Numbered from the stretch's first letter, positions 23,551-36,000 are shown. The stretch is DNA of 64,000 nt from Odocoileus virginianus (GCF_023699985.2 NC_069694.1:34615073-34679072), one strand, 5' to 3'. Notes: generated by a model from the sequence alone, not told the origin. Numbers and translations: made by a program.

Positions 23551-23974
23551 TAGTTTTTGAAAAAGCAGAAAATAGGGCTCAGGTCTCCTATCTTCTCCAC
23601 CCAAATCTTTTTTTCACTCTGTCAGTGATTCCAACATACTGGCCTCAAGTAACCTAAGTGATTCAGCATAATTTTAGCGTTCAAATCCTCAGGTCCAAAT
23701 GCAAACCTGGCATCATCTTCAGAAGAACCAATAACATTTCCTATACACATATGTACTTTTCAAATATACATGGATCTTGCACTGATAAATAAAACACACA
23801 TTTGCGTATAAGGGTCTTTTTTTTTTAACTGAATTCCCAATAGCCTTTTATTTCTGTGTACTCTCAAATTGATGAAAATTGAAAGCATCACAAAAGTATT
23901 ATTTTGTGTCGGTTGTCAAGTTTTTTGATGTTGAAAGGGATCCTTTATGTATCGAGTTGGGGAGCTTTACACCA

Positions 23975-24215
23975 TACTCTCAGAGAGGCTCTCCCTGACC
24001 AGCCAGACTAACTCAAGCACCCACTCCATGCGCTAGTTCAGCCCCCTTTACTCTTCACAGCACTCACCACACTAACAAGCATTCCCTTTACCTACTGACT
24101 TGTTCTGGAGTCCACTGTGATCTATCCCTCACCTGAATAGATAGACGGTGTGGCCCACAAGGGCAGAGAATATGTTGTGTGCACCCAGAACTGCCCTGGG
24201 GCAAAGGATGGGCTT
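23975..24215 (+). repeat. L2 LINE relic
   Basis: L2 3'-end wording: 'gaggctctccctgaccagcc', 'ttcacagcactcaccacac', 'ctactgacttgttctggagt' and 'cacaagggcagagaatatg'. Confidence 0.8.
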
Positions 24216-24339
24216 CACCAAGCCCTGCGGACTTCATAGAGAAGATTCCCCCTGCCCCCAGTTCTCCCAGCTGACTCCTAACTCTATCCTCATAGAGAGC
24301 GCATGGTCAGAGCATAAGTAGAAAAACAACCATGCCAAT

Positions 24340-24530
24340 GAAAATGGTGACTGTTGATAGTTTTGGGGTGCTTAGCACATCATGTTAGTACCTTACATAC
24401 ATGTTGTATTTGTTCCTGGTCTGTAAGATGGGTATTACTGCCTCTACTTTGCAGACAACAAACTGATTCTCAGAGAAGTTGGGACATCATCCCCTAGACC
24501 ACACTGGAAGAGGTACTAATGCACCTCTTA
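24340..24530 (+). repeat. MIR SINE relic
   Basis: 'tgcttagcacatcatgttag', then 'gtattactgcctctactttg', then 'cagacaacaaactgattctc' follow MIR order. Diverged. Confidence 0.7.
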
Positions 24531-24759
24531 ACAACATCTGCAAGTTCCTAAAAACCGTCATAATCCACCGGGTTATACTGTCCTGGGTACCACTCCAAAC
24601 ACATGGCCTCCCACACTAGGTCACAGCTTAAAATAAAAAAGAGAGGAGGAACAGATTTCATTCAAGGGGCTACCTGTCCTCTCTTACTTTTGTGCATTCA
24701 TTACAAACTCCACTCCTTTAGAATTCAACAGATGTTTCAGCATTAACTAAAATCCCCTA

Positions 24760-25345
24760 TTATTTTTTTCGATTCCCAGAGGAGGGGAGAGAAGAGGGAA
24801 GAGAGGCAACATGCTCACAAAGGGAAGTCTGTGATGCTGAATCAGCCTTAGAACTGAAGCCCAGGCAGTTGATGCAGCTACTGCCCAGAGCAAATCAAAG
24901 AGGCACTTTGTTAGTAATGGGGGAGCGTGTTGGGGGACGCAACATTTAGACAGAAGAAAGTCAAGCCCCAGGCAGAAATCAGGGCAATTATTGAACAAAT
25001 CTGGGGGCATCGCATTCACTCTGAACACTAAAGAGATGATGGCCTTCTGCTCAGAGGCAAATGACAGCATTCAAATGTGTGTCCCACACAAACAGCCCCC
25101 ACCCCAGTCACCAGTGTAAAGAATCAAAGGGAGTTCGCGGTTCAGCCTGGCTCTGCCTCGGGGTTGACAAGTGTGAGAGTGGCCCCTCCTCATCACCACC
25201 TGATTCCCTCTGGACCTTCTAATGGTTCACAGGGCAGAGGCATAATGCAATTTGTCAGGAAAGGGACAAATGCTGCAATAACAATGTCCACGTAAACTGA
25301 GCAAATGCTCCGTTTAATTGTCTCTGCACGTCAACCTCATAGGAG
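24760..25345. promoter_or_regulatory. Candidate conserved non-coding element
   Basis: A repeat-free block that is more GC-rich than its surroundings and keeps several CpGs ('gttcgcggttc', 'gcctcggggt', 'gcacgtcaac'). It holds a MAF/AP-1-type palindrome TGCTGAATCAGC at 24835-24846 and a SOX-like 'aacaatg' near 25280. No frame is convincing. The regulatory role is inferred from composition only. Confidence 0.3.
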
Positions 25346-26238
25346 TTCAGCTGGGAAAGCTGATGATCCAAAAGAAATTATTTTCTGATTTTTTATTGAA
25401 AATTTCAAGGAAAACACATGCCACAGCCCCTCAGGACAAACCAGAGAGCAACCAGGACAGGGAAGATGGATGTCTTCCAATGTCTTGACACATCTAACTT
25501 TAAGATATTGAGGATACTATCATAACTTTCTGCCTTACATGTCTTTATTAGAGAAACAAGATTTATGTCTCCAGTATAGGGGGCAAAAGAAACTTGGGTG
25601 TCCATAAATGGTCCTGAGTCAGTCACTGAGGCTATCTGATTAGGGACACAGAGGATAGAATTTTAAAGAGAAAGTTATCTTCCTTTGGGTAGCCAGGGTT
25701 CTCTGCCTTGCAATTTACTTTTATATATTCCCTTGAGCTTTCTGGCACATTGTATTACTTTTTTGGGTTTCTGTTAGAAGTTCCTACAGGAAATAGTAAC
25801 TCTCCAGTTTCCTGATTTTCAAAAATGAATGTACACATATGTTTAACATCAGGTTCCCTCATATCCACTCATAAATCTGCACATAAGAGGAAAAGTACAT
25901 ATATTTTAAATAACTCACAAAACATAGTATAAACTTGTTTTACATTGAAGGAAATTAGGCAAATGAAAAAGCTGCAATTAAACTGAATCTGTATCTCTTC
26001 CCTGTATTCAAAAGTTTTAAATCCTCACAGTTGTCTAAGTGATGTACAGGAGAATAGAGCTGGTGATTAAGTTGAAACTTTTCTGATGGCTTTCAGCAGG
26101 GGCAATCATGGATCCTAAACTAGTCATTACCCTCCCCCATCAGGTCCCCTCCTGCCTGTGTTCTTACTCTTATCTCCCCCAATAGCTCAGGTTTGACTCA
26201 GGTCTAATGACCTGCAAAGCAGTGTGCTCATTAAGACC
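25346..26238. other. Unique DNA containing a weak exon-like segment at 25539-25635
   Basis: A minus-strand 97-nt stretch between 'gtccctaatcag' (acceptor) and 'cat/GTAAGG' (donor) is open in one frame and includes SGPFMDTQVSFAPYTGD. The protein is not recognised and the signal is weak. The rest shows no recognised feature. Confidence 0.3.
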
Positions 26239-26351
26239 TTTTTTTTTTTTTTTTGGTCATGCTGGATCTTAGTTCTCTGACCAGGGATCAAAACCATGCC
26301 TACTGCTTTGGGAGCACAGAGTCTTAACTACTAGGCCACTAGGGAAGTCCC
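26239..26351 (-). mobile_element. CHR-1 SINE
   Basis: Reverse-oriented CHR-1: a poly(T) run (tail complement), 'tctctgaccagggatcaaaa', then 'aggccactagggaagtccc' (head complement). Confidence 0.9.
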
Positions 26352-26354
26352 TAT

Positions 26355-26705
26355 GCCTTTTCATGTTCATACATGCTTCTGCCCATTCTCAAAACTCCCT
26401 TCTTCAGTTCTGTTCACTGGGTTCACATCACTACACAAAATGCAACTCTGACATTTTCTTTTACATGAAGCCTTCTCTGAACACATTCTGTGGCTACAAT
26501 TGTCCCATCAGGGCTTCCTACTGGATCTGCTTTTCTTTTCTCTTTTCACACTTTATTGTAGTTTTATGGCAGCCTTTTCCTCCTTTTCTAGACTATAAGC
26601 TCCTTGAAGGAACCAGTGTTTATCATACAGTTGTTTTTCAAGTATGAAGAGTTTTGCCTGCTGTATATTAGCAGACACTTGGTAATGTTTATTAGATAAA
26701 TCAAT
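26355..26705 (+). repeat. L2 LINE relic
   Basis: L2 3' wording: 'catgaagccttctctgaac', 'tagactataagctccttgaa', 'ggaaccagtgtttatcat' and a final 'cttggtaatgtttattagat'. A CHR-1 copy is inserted against its right side. Confidence 0.8.
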
Positions 26706-26722
26706 ATATTAAGAGTACATTG

Positions 26723-26888
26723 GACTTCCCTGGGGGTCCAGTGGCTAGGATTCCATGCTCCCAACACAGGGTCCCCGAGTTTGATCCCTGGTCAGGGAAC
26801 TAGATCCCACATGCCACAAAGAGTTCACATGCTGCTACTAAGACTTAGCACAGTCAAGTAAATCAATCAGTCAATCAATATTTTTTAA
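26723..26888 (+). mobile_element. CHR-1 SINE
   Basis: Sense-oriented copy starting at 'gacttccctgggggtccagt' and ending in (AATC)n-like sequence plus A-rich DNA. The perfect 12-bp duplication AAGAGTACATTG lies at 26711-26722 and 26889-26900. Confidence 0.94.
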
Positions 26889-26900
26889 AAGAGTACATTG

Positions 26901-28335
26901 AGTTGAACGTCACTGTATTTGGTATAAAATGGGAAGCAGTAAAATGTCAAATATCTCTCCCAAGATTATACTGATGCCTGAAAATCTACCATTCATGACT
27001 TACTCCATAAATGATTTATTGTCTTATTCCTGGAAGACGATTACAGTATAAATACTCTTGTGAGAATTAGCACAGAAAGTCACCAACTCCTGACCTTGAG
27101 AAGGTTTTAGGTTCCCACTGTCTCCAGAGAGGACTGAGAGCGTGAGACAGGTGGAAAGAGAAAGGGCAAAGAGCAAAAGGGTAAGGCCAAACTGCACAGG
27201 GAACGGAGGACAAGAGGAAAAGCGGCTTATCAGCTTCAGTATGTTCCTCAGCATCAGCTCTTGCTTCCCATCGACAAAGCCGGGATTCTCCCTCGCTCCT
27301 TTCACTGATGGAATTGAACAAAAGTTAAGGGGGTGTTGTTTTCCTTTTTTATTTTTCTTCTGAAGGTGTAACAAATGTTGGAAAACAAAGAATGAAGAAT
27401 CCCAGGTGAACTTAATAAACCCACCTTCCCTTTTCATGAAACTCGGTTCTCCAAACACATCCAATGTTCTCTCCATGCTCCAGCCTCCTGGTCTTACACT
27501 TTCTTGATTTTTTGGAGCTGTTACTTTAATGTACCTGAGATATAAAATGCTCAGTTATTGGTATGGCCTCTCTTATGCTTCCAGCATCTCCCATAACACC
27601 ACTGTTGCAACCCAAGTGGGCTTTTTCATGTGCTCTCCAGAGATGCCAACTAGAAAAGAGCAATGACTTCTATTTCTCTGCCTATCTCCTCAGCCCTGTC
27701 TTCTCAAGGCCACTCATGGTAGAGCCTGGCCTCCAATACTTCCCACAGAGGACTACACTCCTTTCCAGAATTACCATTCATCAGCCTCATCATTCAAATG
27801 GGATCTAACACTGAATTATTTTTATTATACCGCATTGGTGTGGACAGTCTTATTACCTTTGCACTTTACTGAAGATGATACAATTCAGAATAATTAACTG
27901 AATTCATTCTCCCAGTAGTGGAAATGAAGGTTTTAGAGGTACACAGATTGGAAAAAGCATTTGGCAGCACTGTCATATACCTCATTTTTGTTCTTATCAC
28001 AATAATAATTTCTGCATTAAAACATATTGCTTCCAAAGTGTTGAAAACTTTCCCGCAAAGTCTGTTTGTGAGACTGTACGACAGGCAAGGAAGCCGAAGA
28101 TCATACATGTCCCATTCCTGAGTCAGCAGACCACACAGCTTTTCACAGCAAACTCTGCAGATGGATAGGTCTTCAATGAGGTGCAGAACGGCTTCCGAGT
28201 TTTTCTTTTAAAACAAGAGACACAGCCTACAAATGGGAAGGATGAGTCCTCACCTTCTGAGCAAAGCTGTTTCTTAATTTGCACTCAGACCCAAAAACCC
28301 TGTCAAACTTTTCTGGACCTTATTACATAGTGGAG
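26901..28335. other. Unique DNA, no gene recognised
   Basis: Overlapping frames at 27024-27476 are open on both strands but resemble no family. Sequence at 27867-28200 has few mutations typical of repeats and might be constrained, but nothing diagnostic is visible. Confidence 0.45.
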
Positions 28336-28350
28336 ACACATAGACAAATA

Positions 28351-28558
28351 GCTTCCCTTGTGATTTATATGGTAAAGGGTCTGCTTGCAATGAGGGAGAC
28401 CTGGGTTTGATCTCTGGGTTGGGAAGATCCCCAAGAGAAGGAAATGGCAACCCACTCCAGTCCTCTTGCCTAGAAAATCCCATGGATGAAGGAGCCTGGG
28501 AGGCTACAGTTCATGGGGTCACAAAGAGTCGGACACGACTGAGTGACTTCACTTCACT
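28351..28558 (+). mobile_element. Bov-tA SINE
   Basis: Sense-oriented copy ending 'gagtgacttcacttcacta'. The 15-bp duplication ACACAT-A/G-GACAAATA lies at 28336-28350 and 28559-28573. Confidence 0.95.
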
Positions 28559-28573
28559 ACACATGGACAAATA

Positions 28574-29598
28574 TGATTTTTTTTTACGATCAGATCAATG
28601 TATCACCTTAAACAGAACATGAAGCTAATTTGAATCACTCATATGGTTGGTAAAAATTATGACACTAAGGAGGGATTCTTTTATTCATTCTCTATAAATG
28701 TTTCAAATGTCCCATTATTCAGTTTCCATTTTTTTCCTCCAGAATGTAGGTTTTTTTTTGAAAGGGAAAGTTACCACCCATGCTTCCACAAAAAAAAAAA
28801 AAAAAAAAAAGGACAGATAAAATGAAAGATAAAATTATAAAATGAAATAAAATGTTGAAGGTCGTACCAACTGTACCCTTCCTGGAAAGCTAACTGTGCT
28901 CTAGCACCTCCATGATCACTTATGAGTTTCTGAAGTTTCCAAGTATGGAACTCAGCTGGCCTTGCTATGAAGACCATCAGCAACGATTTGAATTCTTTCA
29001 GGCAAGGAGTGGTGTTACCCAAACTTACTGGCATATGATGGCAAAAAGCAGAGTATAAAGAAAATACTTAGCAACTAAGGTGCTTCGACCTAACTGTTTT
29101 GCCTTTTGTAATTAGGCAGGCAGAAACACATAACCTAGTATTTCTAGGTAATTTTTTTAGGTTTGGTAAATAATGCCTTTGAACTTAAATACATTTCCTT
29201 CAAGAAGGTTATATGGTGCAGTGAAGGAGAAAAAATGATCTGTATAATTATGCTGAAAATATAAAGAAAAGAATTTTGGAGATCACTGTGATCTTTCTTT
29301 TACAAGTGAGAAATAAAATAAAAAATTTCAAATCTTTAGCACAATAATATTTACTCATCATATTAAATTCATATAAACTTAAGCCTCTCCCTTGATTATA
29401 TTATAAATCCATTGGAGCCCTGGCCACCACAACTAAAGATTTTTCTTCTCTTTTTGATACTTTAGCCTGAGCTGTCACAGACCCTTTAAATTTTTCAAGG
29501 GAGTGTCAGAAGAATAAATGTGAAAGTACCAAGTAAGTAATTTTTTAAAATACTAGGCATGCAAAAGTTTCATTAGCCACAAATATTTGTCTAAATCT
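28574..29598. other. Unique DNA with a long A-run
   Basis: A poly(A) run of about 21 lies at 28791-28811, just after 'ccaccc atgcttccac'. No SINE body is recognisable on its left, so its origin is unclear. The remainder is unannotated AT-rich DNA. Confidence 0.5.
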
Positions 29599-29609
29599 AG
29601 CCTATTTTT

Positions 29610-29748
29610 TGGAGAAGGAAATAGCAGCCCACTCCAGTGTTCTTGCCTGGAGAATCCCAGGGATGGTGGAGCCCGGTGGGCTGCCGTCTACGTGGTCGCA
29701 CAGATTTGGACACGACTGAAGCGACTGAGCAGCATCAGGAGCAGCAGC
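29610..29748 (+). mobile_element. BovA SINE monomer with (AGC)n tail
   Basis: A 5'-truncated BovA body ('ggagaaggaaatagcagccc' to 'gacacgactgaagcgactga') ending in an AGC-repeat tail. The 11-bp target duplication AGCCTATTTTT lies at 29599-29609 and 29749-29759. Confidence 0.94.
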
Positions 29749-29773
29749 AGCCTATTTTTACACATACCCTACT

Positions 29774-29853
29774 TCTTTTTTTTTTTCCATTTATTTTTAT
29801 TAGTTGGAGGCTAATTACTTTACAACATTGCAGTGGTTTTTGTCATACATTGA
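29774..29853 (-). mobile_element. L1 3'-terminal fragment
   Basis: The reverse complement of the ruminant L1 3' end: poly(T), then 'ttggaggctaattactttac', then 'gtggtttttgtcatacat'. It matches the 3' terminus of the copy at 11.7 kb. It directly abuts the Bov-tA on its right. Confidence 0.88.
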
Positions 29854-29857
29854 AAGA

Positions 29858-30070
29858 GGGTTTCTCTGGTGGTTCAGATGGTAAATAATTCACCTGCCAT
29901 GAAGAGACCTAAATTCAACCCTTAGGCTGGGAAAATCCCCTGAAGAAGAGAATGGCCACCTACTCCAGTATTTTTACCTGGAGAATTCCACAGACAATAG
30001 GAGTCTGGCCGGCTACAGTCCATGGGGATGCAAAGAGTTGGACACGACTGAGCGACTAACACTTTCACTT
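29858..30070 (+). mobile_element. Bov-tA SINE
   Basis: Sense-oriented: 'gggtttctctggtggttcag' to 'gactgagcgactaacacttt'. TACTTCTT occurs at 29770-29777 and 30071-30078, outside both this SINE and the adjoining L1 piece, so the two may share one outer pair of repeats. Confidence 0.93.
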
Positions 30071-30078
30071 TACTTCTT

Positions 30079-30613
30079 GCTTCTATTCACAAATTTTTAG
30101 TTCAAGTTTCCAAACACATTATGACAATGATCCTCAAATTACTTGGCAAAAGAAATCACCAGAATTGTTTCGGTGATTATAGCTTCCTAGCCCTAATCTG
30201 ACTTTCTAAAACCAAATCTCAGATTGGGCTGGGAATACATATGCTTCATAGCAAACACCTGGAGTCTGCCCCAAAACACAGATTTCTAAGAAAAACAAAC
30301 AAAAATGCAAGCCAATGAAAAATAGAATGAATATACTAAAATGATTATTCAATGATTGAGATGATGTTTATTGAGGTTCTTTCATGTGTCAGTCACTTTT
30401 CTAGTTCCTGGGCACTACTTACACATTATTCATTAATTGTGTGGTTTTAATAAGCAAAGTGCCTCATCTTTAAGAAAGCAATGATAATTTTTAAAATAAG
30501 GCTTATTACACATATCAGAATTCATTTCCTAAACAACCTTAATGATTAAAAGCCTTGAAAAGTGTGCATGATGAGACATTAGAAAGTATGGGATAAACAG
30601 AACTTACTGTTTC
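30079..30613. other. Unique DNA with a probable MIR piece
   Basis: At about 30355-30470, 'tttcatgtgtcagtcacttt' and 'acacattattcattaatt' resemble a decayed MIR. No gene. Confidence 0.45.
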
Positions 30614-30626
30614 AGTTCAGGACGTG

Positions 30627-30850
30627 TGTGAGTGCTAAGTCACTTCAGGCGTGTCTGACTCTTTGCGACCCTCTGGAGTGTAGCCTGCCAGGCTCCTCTG
30701 TCCACAGGGTTCTCCAGGCAAGAATACTGGAATGGGTTGCCAAGCCCTCCTCCAGGGGATCTTCCTGACCCAGGGATTGAACCAGAGTCTCTTAAGTCTC
30801 CTGCACTGGCAGGTGGGTTCTTTACCACTAAGGCCACCTGGGAAGCCCTG
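30627..30850 (-). mobile_element. Bov-tA SINE
   Basis: Reverse-oriented copy with the 13-bp duplication AGTTCAGGAC-G/A-TG at 30614-30626 and 30851-30863. Confidence 0.94.
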
Positions 30851-30863
30851 AGTTCAGGACATG

Positions 30864-31989
30864 CAGGTATTAAACGGCAACTGAAGTGTGAGCTCATCAT
30901 CCTGAAAAAAAGGCACTTCCTTTGAGAGCGCTTTTCAAGCGTTTTCAAAATCACTCAAAATTGTTGCTGGTTACTCTGGCAATAACTGAAAGATATTAAT
31001 GTTCCTATGTACTCCAGCCCCAACTTTAAACTTCATCAGAGGATGTAAAAACATTGATGGAACTGGGTATAAGATGAAAATAGGAGCAAATAAGTGAGAG
31101 AAAGGGGACTTTGTAATAAATTTATTTATGAATGTCCAGAGGTCAGAGGTAGAATGAAAGTTAGAAAAAGAATGGTTAATGGAAGTTAGAGAGATTTAAG
31201 TCAATTTACGGAAGAAATTTTAAGCACTTATTTTACGGATGAGCCTTATCAGCAGAGGCAAAGGAACCAACTGTCAGGGTTTCTATGGGCACTGGAACTA
31301 AGAGTTTTGAAAGATTACTGGCTAAATATGAGTCTTTAGAGTGAGGAAGCACCTGAAATGGTGATGTGCACTGTAGCTTCCCTAGAGAATCAGTTTAAGT
31401 AAAGTTCATTCTTCAGTACACCCTTGAACTGTGTTTATCTTTAAGAACTAAGTGAAACACCAAGTGGAACACAGCCAGACCCTGTCCTGGCGACAGTGAT
31501 TTAAACAAACAAAAAGAGGCAATAAGGGTGTGGATATGATACAAAATCTCTGATGTCATGGGTAAGTGCTACCTTGATTTCCTGGCTTTAGGGGATAAAA
31601 AGAAAATTAATGTGTGAAAATTAAGAAGAGATAAAATTTGATTCATGATAAATTGGATTTATCTGGAAATTAGAACAGTTAGGTCCAGTTCACTTAACTA
31701 TTTTTATCAGCATTACAGAAATAAGCTTTCATTTCTAAAACTTTTATGAGATCATTATCAAAATGTCTACATGCCACCTCCAAGTCTCAGGGCAGCAGGA
31801 CAAAACATATGACATAATTAAATGGCTTGTGCTTCTTGGAAAAATAAGCATTCATAGCATGTTTAATAAACAGCTTTTAAAGCTGTTTGAAAAGATCCAG
31901 CAGAATGCCTATCCTGCACAAAGTAAATACTCCATAAAGTTGTGCATACATTAGAACTAGATGAGTGCTTGTGATAGCTCAAACTTCTG
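30864..31989. other. Unique DNA, start of a long SINE-free block
   Basis: No gene and no young repeat. The frame at 31763-31954 is unrecognised. Confidence 0.5.
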
Positions 31990-32165
31990 TTCCAGGAATT
32001 CAAGAGGTGTTAAGTCTATTGTCTCATTTATTTCTTTAAATAGCCCTATGAGGAAGAGTCTATGAAATTTTCTCACTGGTGAGAAACTGAGGTCAAGAAA
32101 CTGTCCTGAGGTAAGTTAAGTACACTCAACTCTGTTTGATGACCCCAACCACATGCTTACCCACT
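31990..32165 (+). repeat. MIR SINE relic
   Basis: MIR 3' region: 'tagccctatgaggaagagtc', 'gtgagaaactgaggtcaaga' and 'aactgtcctgaggtaagtta'. It happens to contain a strong donor-like GAG/GTAAGT. Confidence 0.8.
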
Positions 32166-32299
32166 CTTAAGTCTAGGCTGAGGAATCTCCAGGCTCCACT
32201 TGCTCCAGCATATTTATTTCTATATATTTCAGAATGGGCCCCCTTAGGACCTTTGTAGTCTAAGAAACTACAGCTCTAATGGCATACAGAAAAATGAAT

Positions 32300-33010
32300 T
32301 GTATATGAAAATGATTTTGCCAGGTAGAGATTTAATACATCTTTTTACATAAATTAGCACTGTAAGTACTGAATGTGCATTAAGCTCAATCATTTGTTTT
32401 AAACGTGCCTCCCTCTACTACAGAGCTCTTTGACCTGTATTTTCATTATTAATAGCTCCAGTATTTGACATCATACACTTGTTGCATCATGATTTTCACA
32501 TTTAGTGAGCAGGAAAAATCATCCTCATGATGACCATTTTGTAATTCTCCTTGAAAATGTTTCCTTGGGATGTTGTTCAGATTGATTAAAACTAATTTAG
32601 AGGAAAAATGAGGTAAGCATCTTCAGTTCCTAAGCTAATTAGCATCATGTAAAGTCTGTGTAATTGACATAACATTTCATAGTTGTATTTCATCATTCAA
32701 ACAGTGATTATTCATGAAGTAATGCCAAAGCAGGAAGGAAACGGGGGTAGGCACAAAGGGAATGAGTAGGTGAAGGGGCACACAGCGTGGAGGTATGTCT
32801 CTGGCACTGTGCCAAATCCAAATAAAAATGTACTTGCTATCTGTTGTTTTGGCATAGTTATTTCCTCTTCCTCAATCTGTTATTAGGCACAATTAAGACA
32901 ACTGTATATGAAATGCAAAGCACAAGAGGCAGTTCTTTAAAATCCAAGAATGCTCTGTCAATTTTATGCAAATACCTCTGGTGTAATGGCATTTTGAGTT
33001 AAGTGATACC
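32300..33010. promoter_or_regulatory. Candidate conserved non-coding element
   Basis: A repeat-free AT-rich stretch inside a 7.9-kb SINE-free block. It contains repeated homeodomain-type cores (TAATTA at 32636-32641, 'gtaattgac' near 32661, 'actaattta' near 32591) and a perfect POU octamer ATGCAAAT at 32966-32973. No open frame of interest. An enhancer role is inference from motif content and repeat absence. Confidence 0.28.
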
Positions 33011-36000
33011 TGTTTTCTCTCCCATAATGTCACTTGCAAGAGATTAGGGACACATACCTAAACACTCCCTGAATAAATAAGTAGGGTTTATCCATGAATT
33101 TAGCTAAATGTTTTATGAGTATATTTATATTTTTAGCTTTACTCCTCAAGACAGTTGTGGTCTTCTGTTAAGTAACCTTCTGTTTACAGTCTTCTTTAGT
33201 ATTTCACTTTATTTGACTTAAATCCATCTCCTCCAAACTTCTCAGAATGCTTTCAAATTGTGGAATTTCATGAAATGGACTTATCTGCTTGCTTTCTTGT
33301 CAGTTCTTAGATGGAGTTAAAGCAACTCAGTCTGTCTTCCTCTGCTCCCTTTTCTGTTATACCCCTTACAGGCCACCTCTCCCTCGAAAGGACCAGGCAG
33401 TCTCTGACTGTTGCTTCTCCCGAAGAAAATGACTTACTGATAAATTAAGATGTGATCATGTGAAGCGATTAGATTTCTCTTACTCCTTTGGAGAAGTGGC
33501 AGCTTGGGAGTGGGCAAAGAGTCCCTGGGGAACCAATTTCTCAGTGGGCTGCATCCTCCAAACTCATCTGGTAGACAATACCTCTACTCAGGTGAAGGAA
33601 CAGTGAGGACCCCACCCACTCACCCATGATCGTGGACTCTGATAGCTTCAGTGTCTTAGTCTAGCCAGAGTGAACGATTACATGTATCAATAGCAAACTG
33701 TGTCCTCCTTTGAAACATTAGTCTGAGGTTATTGTTCTCTTTGAGAATGCAGTTCTAAAACTATATGAATATGATAAGAAATGCCATGACAAGAAGTTTT
33801 TGTTTTGATTCACTGATTTTGTTTTGATTTACTTTATGGAAATGAGAAGAAATTTATGTAATTTTTAAGCATTTTTTAGAATAAACTTACTTAGGAATTT
33901 TAAGAAAGACAAAATTAAGAAAGAAAGAATGAAAGGGAAATGTACTGCAAGGAATCATGCTACAATCTAAACTGTCCATCTGCACAGAGATGCCAGATGG
34001 GGATGGGGAGTATGAGCAGTAACCTGAGGCCTGTCTTCCACTACAGCAACATGAATGTTGTTTATTGAACAAGCACCAGATGCCCACGGCTCTGACTCCT
34101 GAGCATCTATAAAGAGGAAAGGTAAAACTTTCAGTCCTAGCAACAGCCAATATGACTTCCTTCAGAAAGATAAAAAAATGACTGCAACACAATCCCTTTT
34201 TTCATGACAAAGAAAAGCCAACACCAGGCAACTATCTTGGACTTACTTCTCTCCTCCCTGAACTGCCACCCTCCCTCATGCCCACCTTCCTGGACTTCAG
34301 AATTTTTTTCTCTGCTCACTTTCTGTATCACTGATTTTAGCTCGTTTCAAGAAGATCCATCTCATTAGATGAGACATAATAATCTTTGATATTTGTGACA
34401 TCCCTTAAGTTTTTGCTCATAGATACTTGGAATCAAGATAATGTAAACAAAAATATAGACTTCCTTAAAGTTAATATTCTGGCAGCCTGAAACATTAAGA
34501 TATCAAGTTTGTGATAAATGATTGATGATGATATAGTAAATTTCATCCATGTGCTTTTTTGTTGGTGGTGGCGATGGTTTCTAAATATTCACTCTAGCCC
34601 ACCCAATTTTATATCAGGGAAATTCAGATGGCAAAGTAACCTTTCTATTATGTAAACATATCTAGAGAAAGTAATTCTTAATTTCTTAAGACAGTGAAAA
34701 CCGTTAAAAACTCAATTTTCTGAAAACCTAGTATTTTACTCTATTTGCCTTTTTGCTTATAGATTCTTTATAATAACAGAAAATCTGTTTTCTAGTGAAC
34801 CAATTACTAGTGATCAGAATGAAATCATAATCGATCTTATAACTTGAGTCTCCTCTGTGAGCAGAGGTGGACACTAGAAAGAGGTTGTGTTCCCTTCAAC
34901 TCCAGGGAGAATACTCTATGGTTTTCCACAGCCTAATGCAGCTGGCTGCCAGCAAAGGATTTCTGGTAAATGCTATTTATGCCCACTCAATTAAAGTAAA
35001 CGGATATTTATTGAGCTGTATAGAAGACAGAATGTTGCAGTAATGTGGTAATGTAGTCACCACCTCACCACCCTGAAGACCGTCTATGTTTCTTCTTTCA
35101 GAGCTCGGCACCAAGGAATTCATTCCTGGAGTGTTAGTTTTCTGATACATGTTGAAAATTTATACAATACTAATGACTCATGATACTATCGTGGATACAC
35201 TACATAATATAAAATACCTAAAATAAAAGATTCTTGCCCTCTAGAATGTAACTTCTAAAATGCAAGCTCAGGATAGTTCTATAGTTCTTTTTAGAAATGG
35301 GTAGCATGACCTTGGTTACAAGATAAATAATAAAAAGAACTTGATCTGCAACACAATATTTCTATAATTTTGATGGTCTTTTTATGAAGAAATGGCATTT
35401 TTAGCACTTCTACTTGAGAGGGACTGAGAATAAATACAAAGAATCAAATATGAACACAATGCATTACGAAGCATTCACAATTTGTTAATTTATTCTGCAC
35501 TTACTGTATGTACGAAAAAAGATGGTTCAGGTTAAATTAGTCTTATCTGAAAAGTATTATAACTGTCTACCCTCTAAAATATGATGAAAATGCACTGAAC
35601 AAGTACCAAGACAAATCTTTAGGTTTCAATTCCAGCTATTCTTCTTTGTTACCTTCATTGGGAATGTCTGACATAAAATTCAGGCAGATTTTGTCTATTT
35701 TGTAAGCAATTTCATTGAAGATGTCAGATATATTTGTGTCAAAGAAGACACATAAACAAAAAAAAATCAATATTTTCATAAGTCTAGAGAGTCAACAAAT
35801 TTAATTTGTTTTATCTACCAGCACCTGCACACTTTCATTTTTCAAAAGGGGATTGATAGATATTTCTCAGTAAAACTTTATGCAAATATTTTTTATTGAT
35901 GCATATACTAAAATATATAATTTATTTTTTAGATCTGTGAATTGGTTTAAATTCATTTATTTGTTCATTGTGTTTTCCTTTCTTTTAAATGGGAATCTTT

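Noticed and set aside
27024..27476. 150-codon minus-strand frame, the longest outside repeats and the PSMG4 copy
   Set aside because: The peptide is serine/leucine/phenylalanine-rich, resembles no family I know, overlaps other open frames on both strands and lacks splice or start context.
32085..32115. Strong donor GAG/GTAAGT
   Set aside because: It lies in the conserved 3' part of a MIR, where this word is part of the repeat consensus ('gaggtaagtaact' type), and no acceptor pairs with it.
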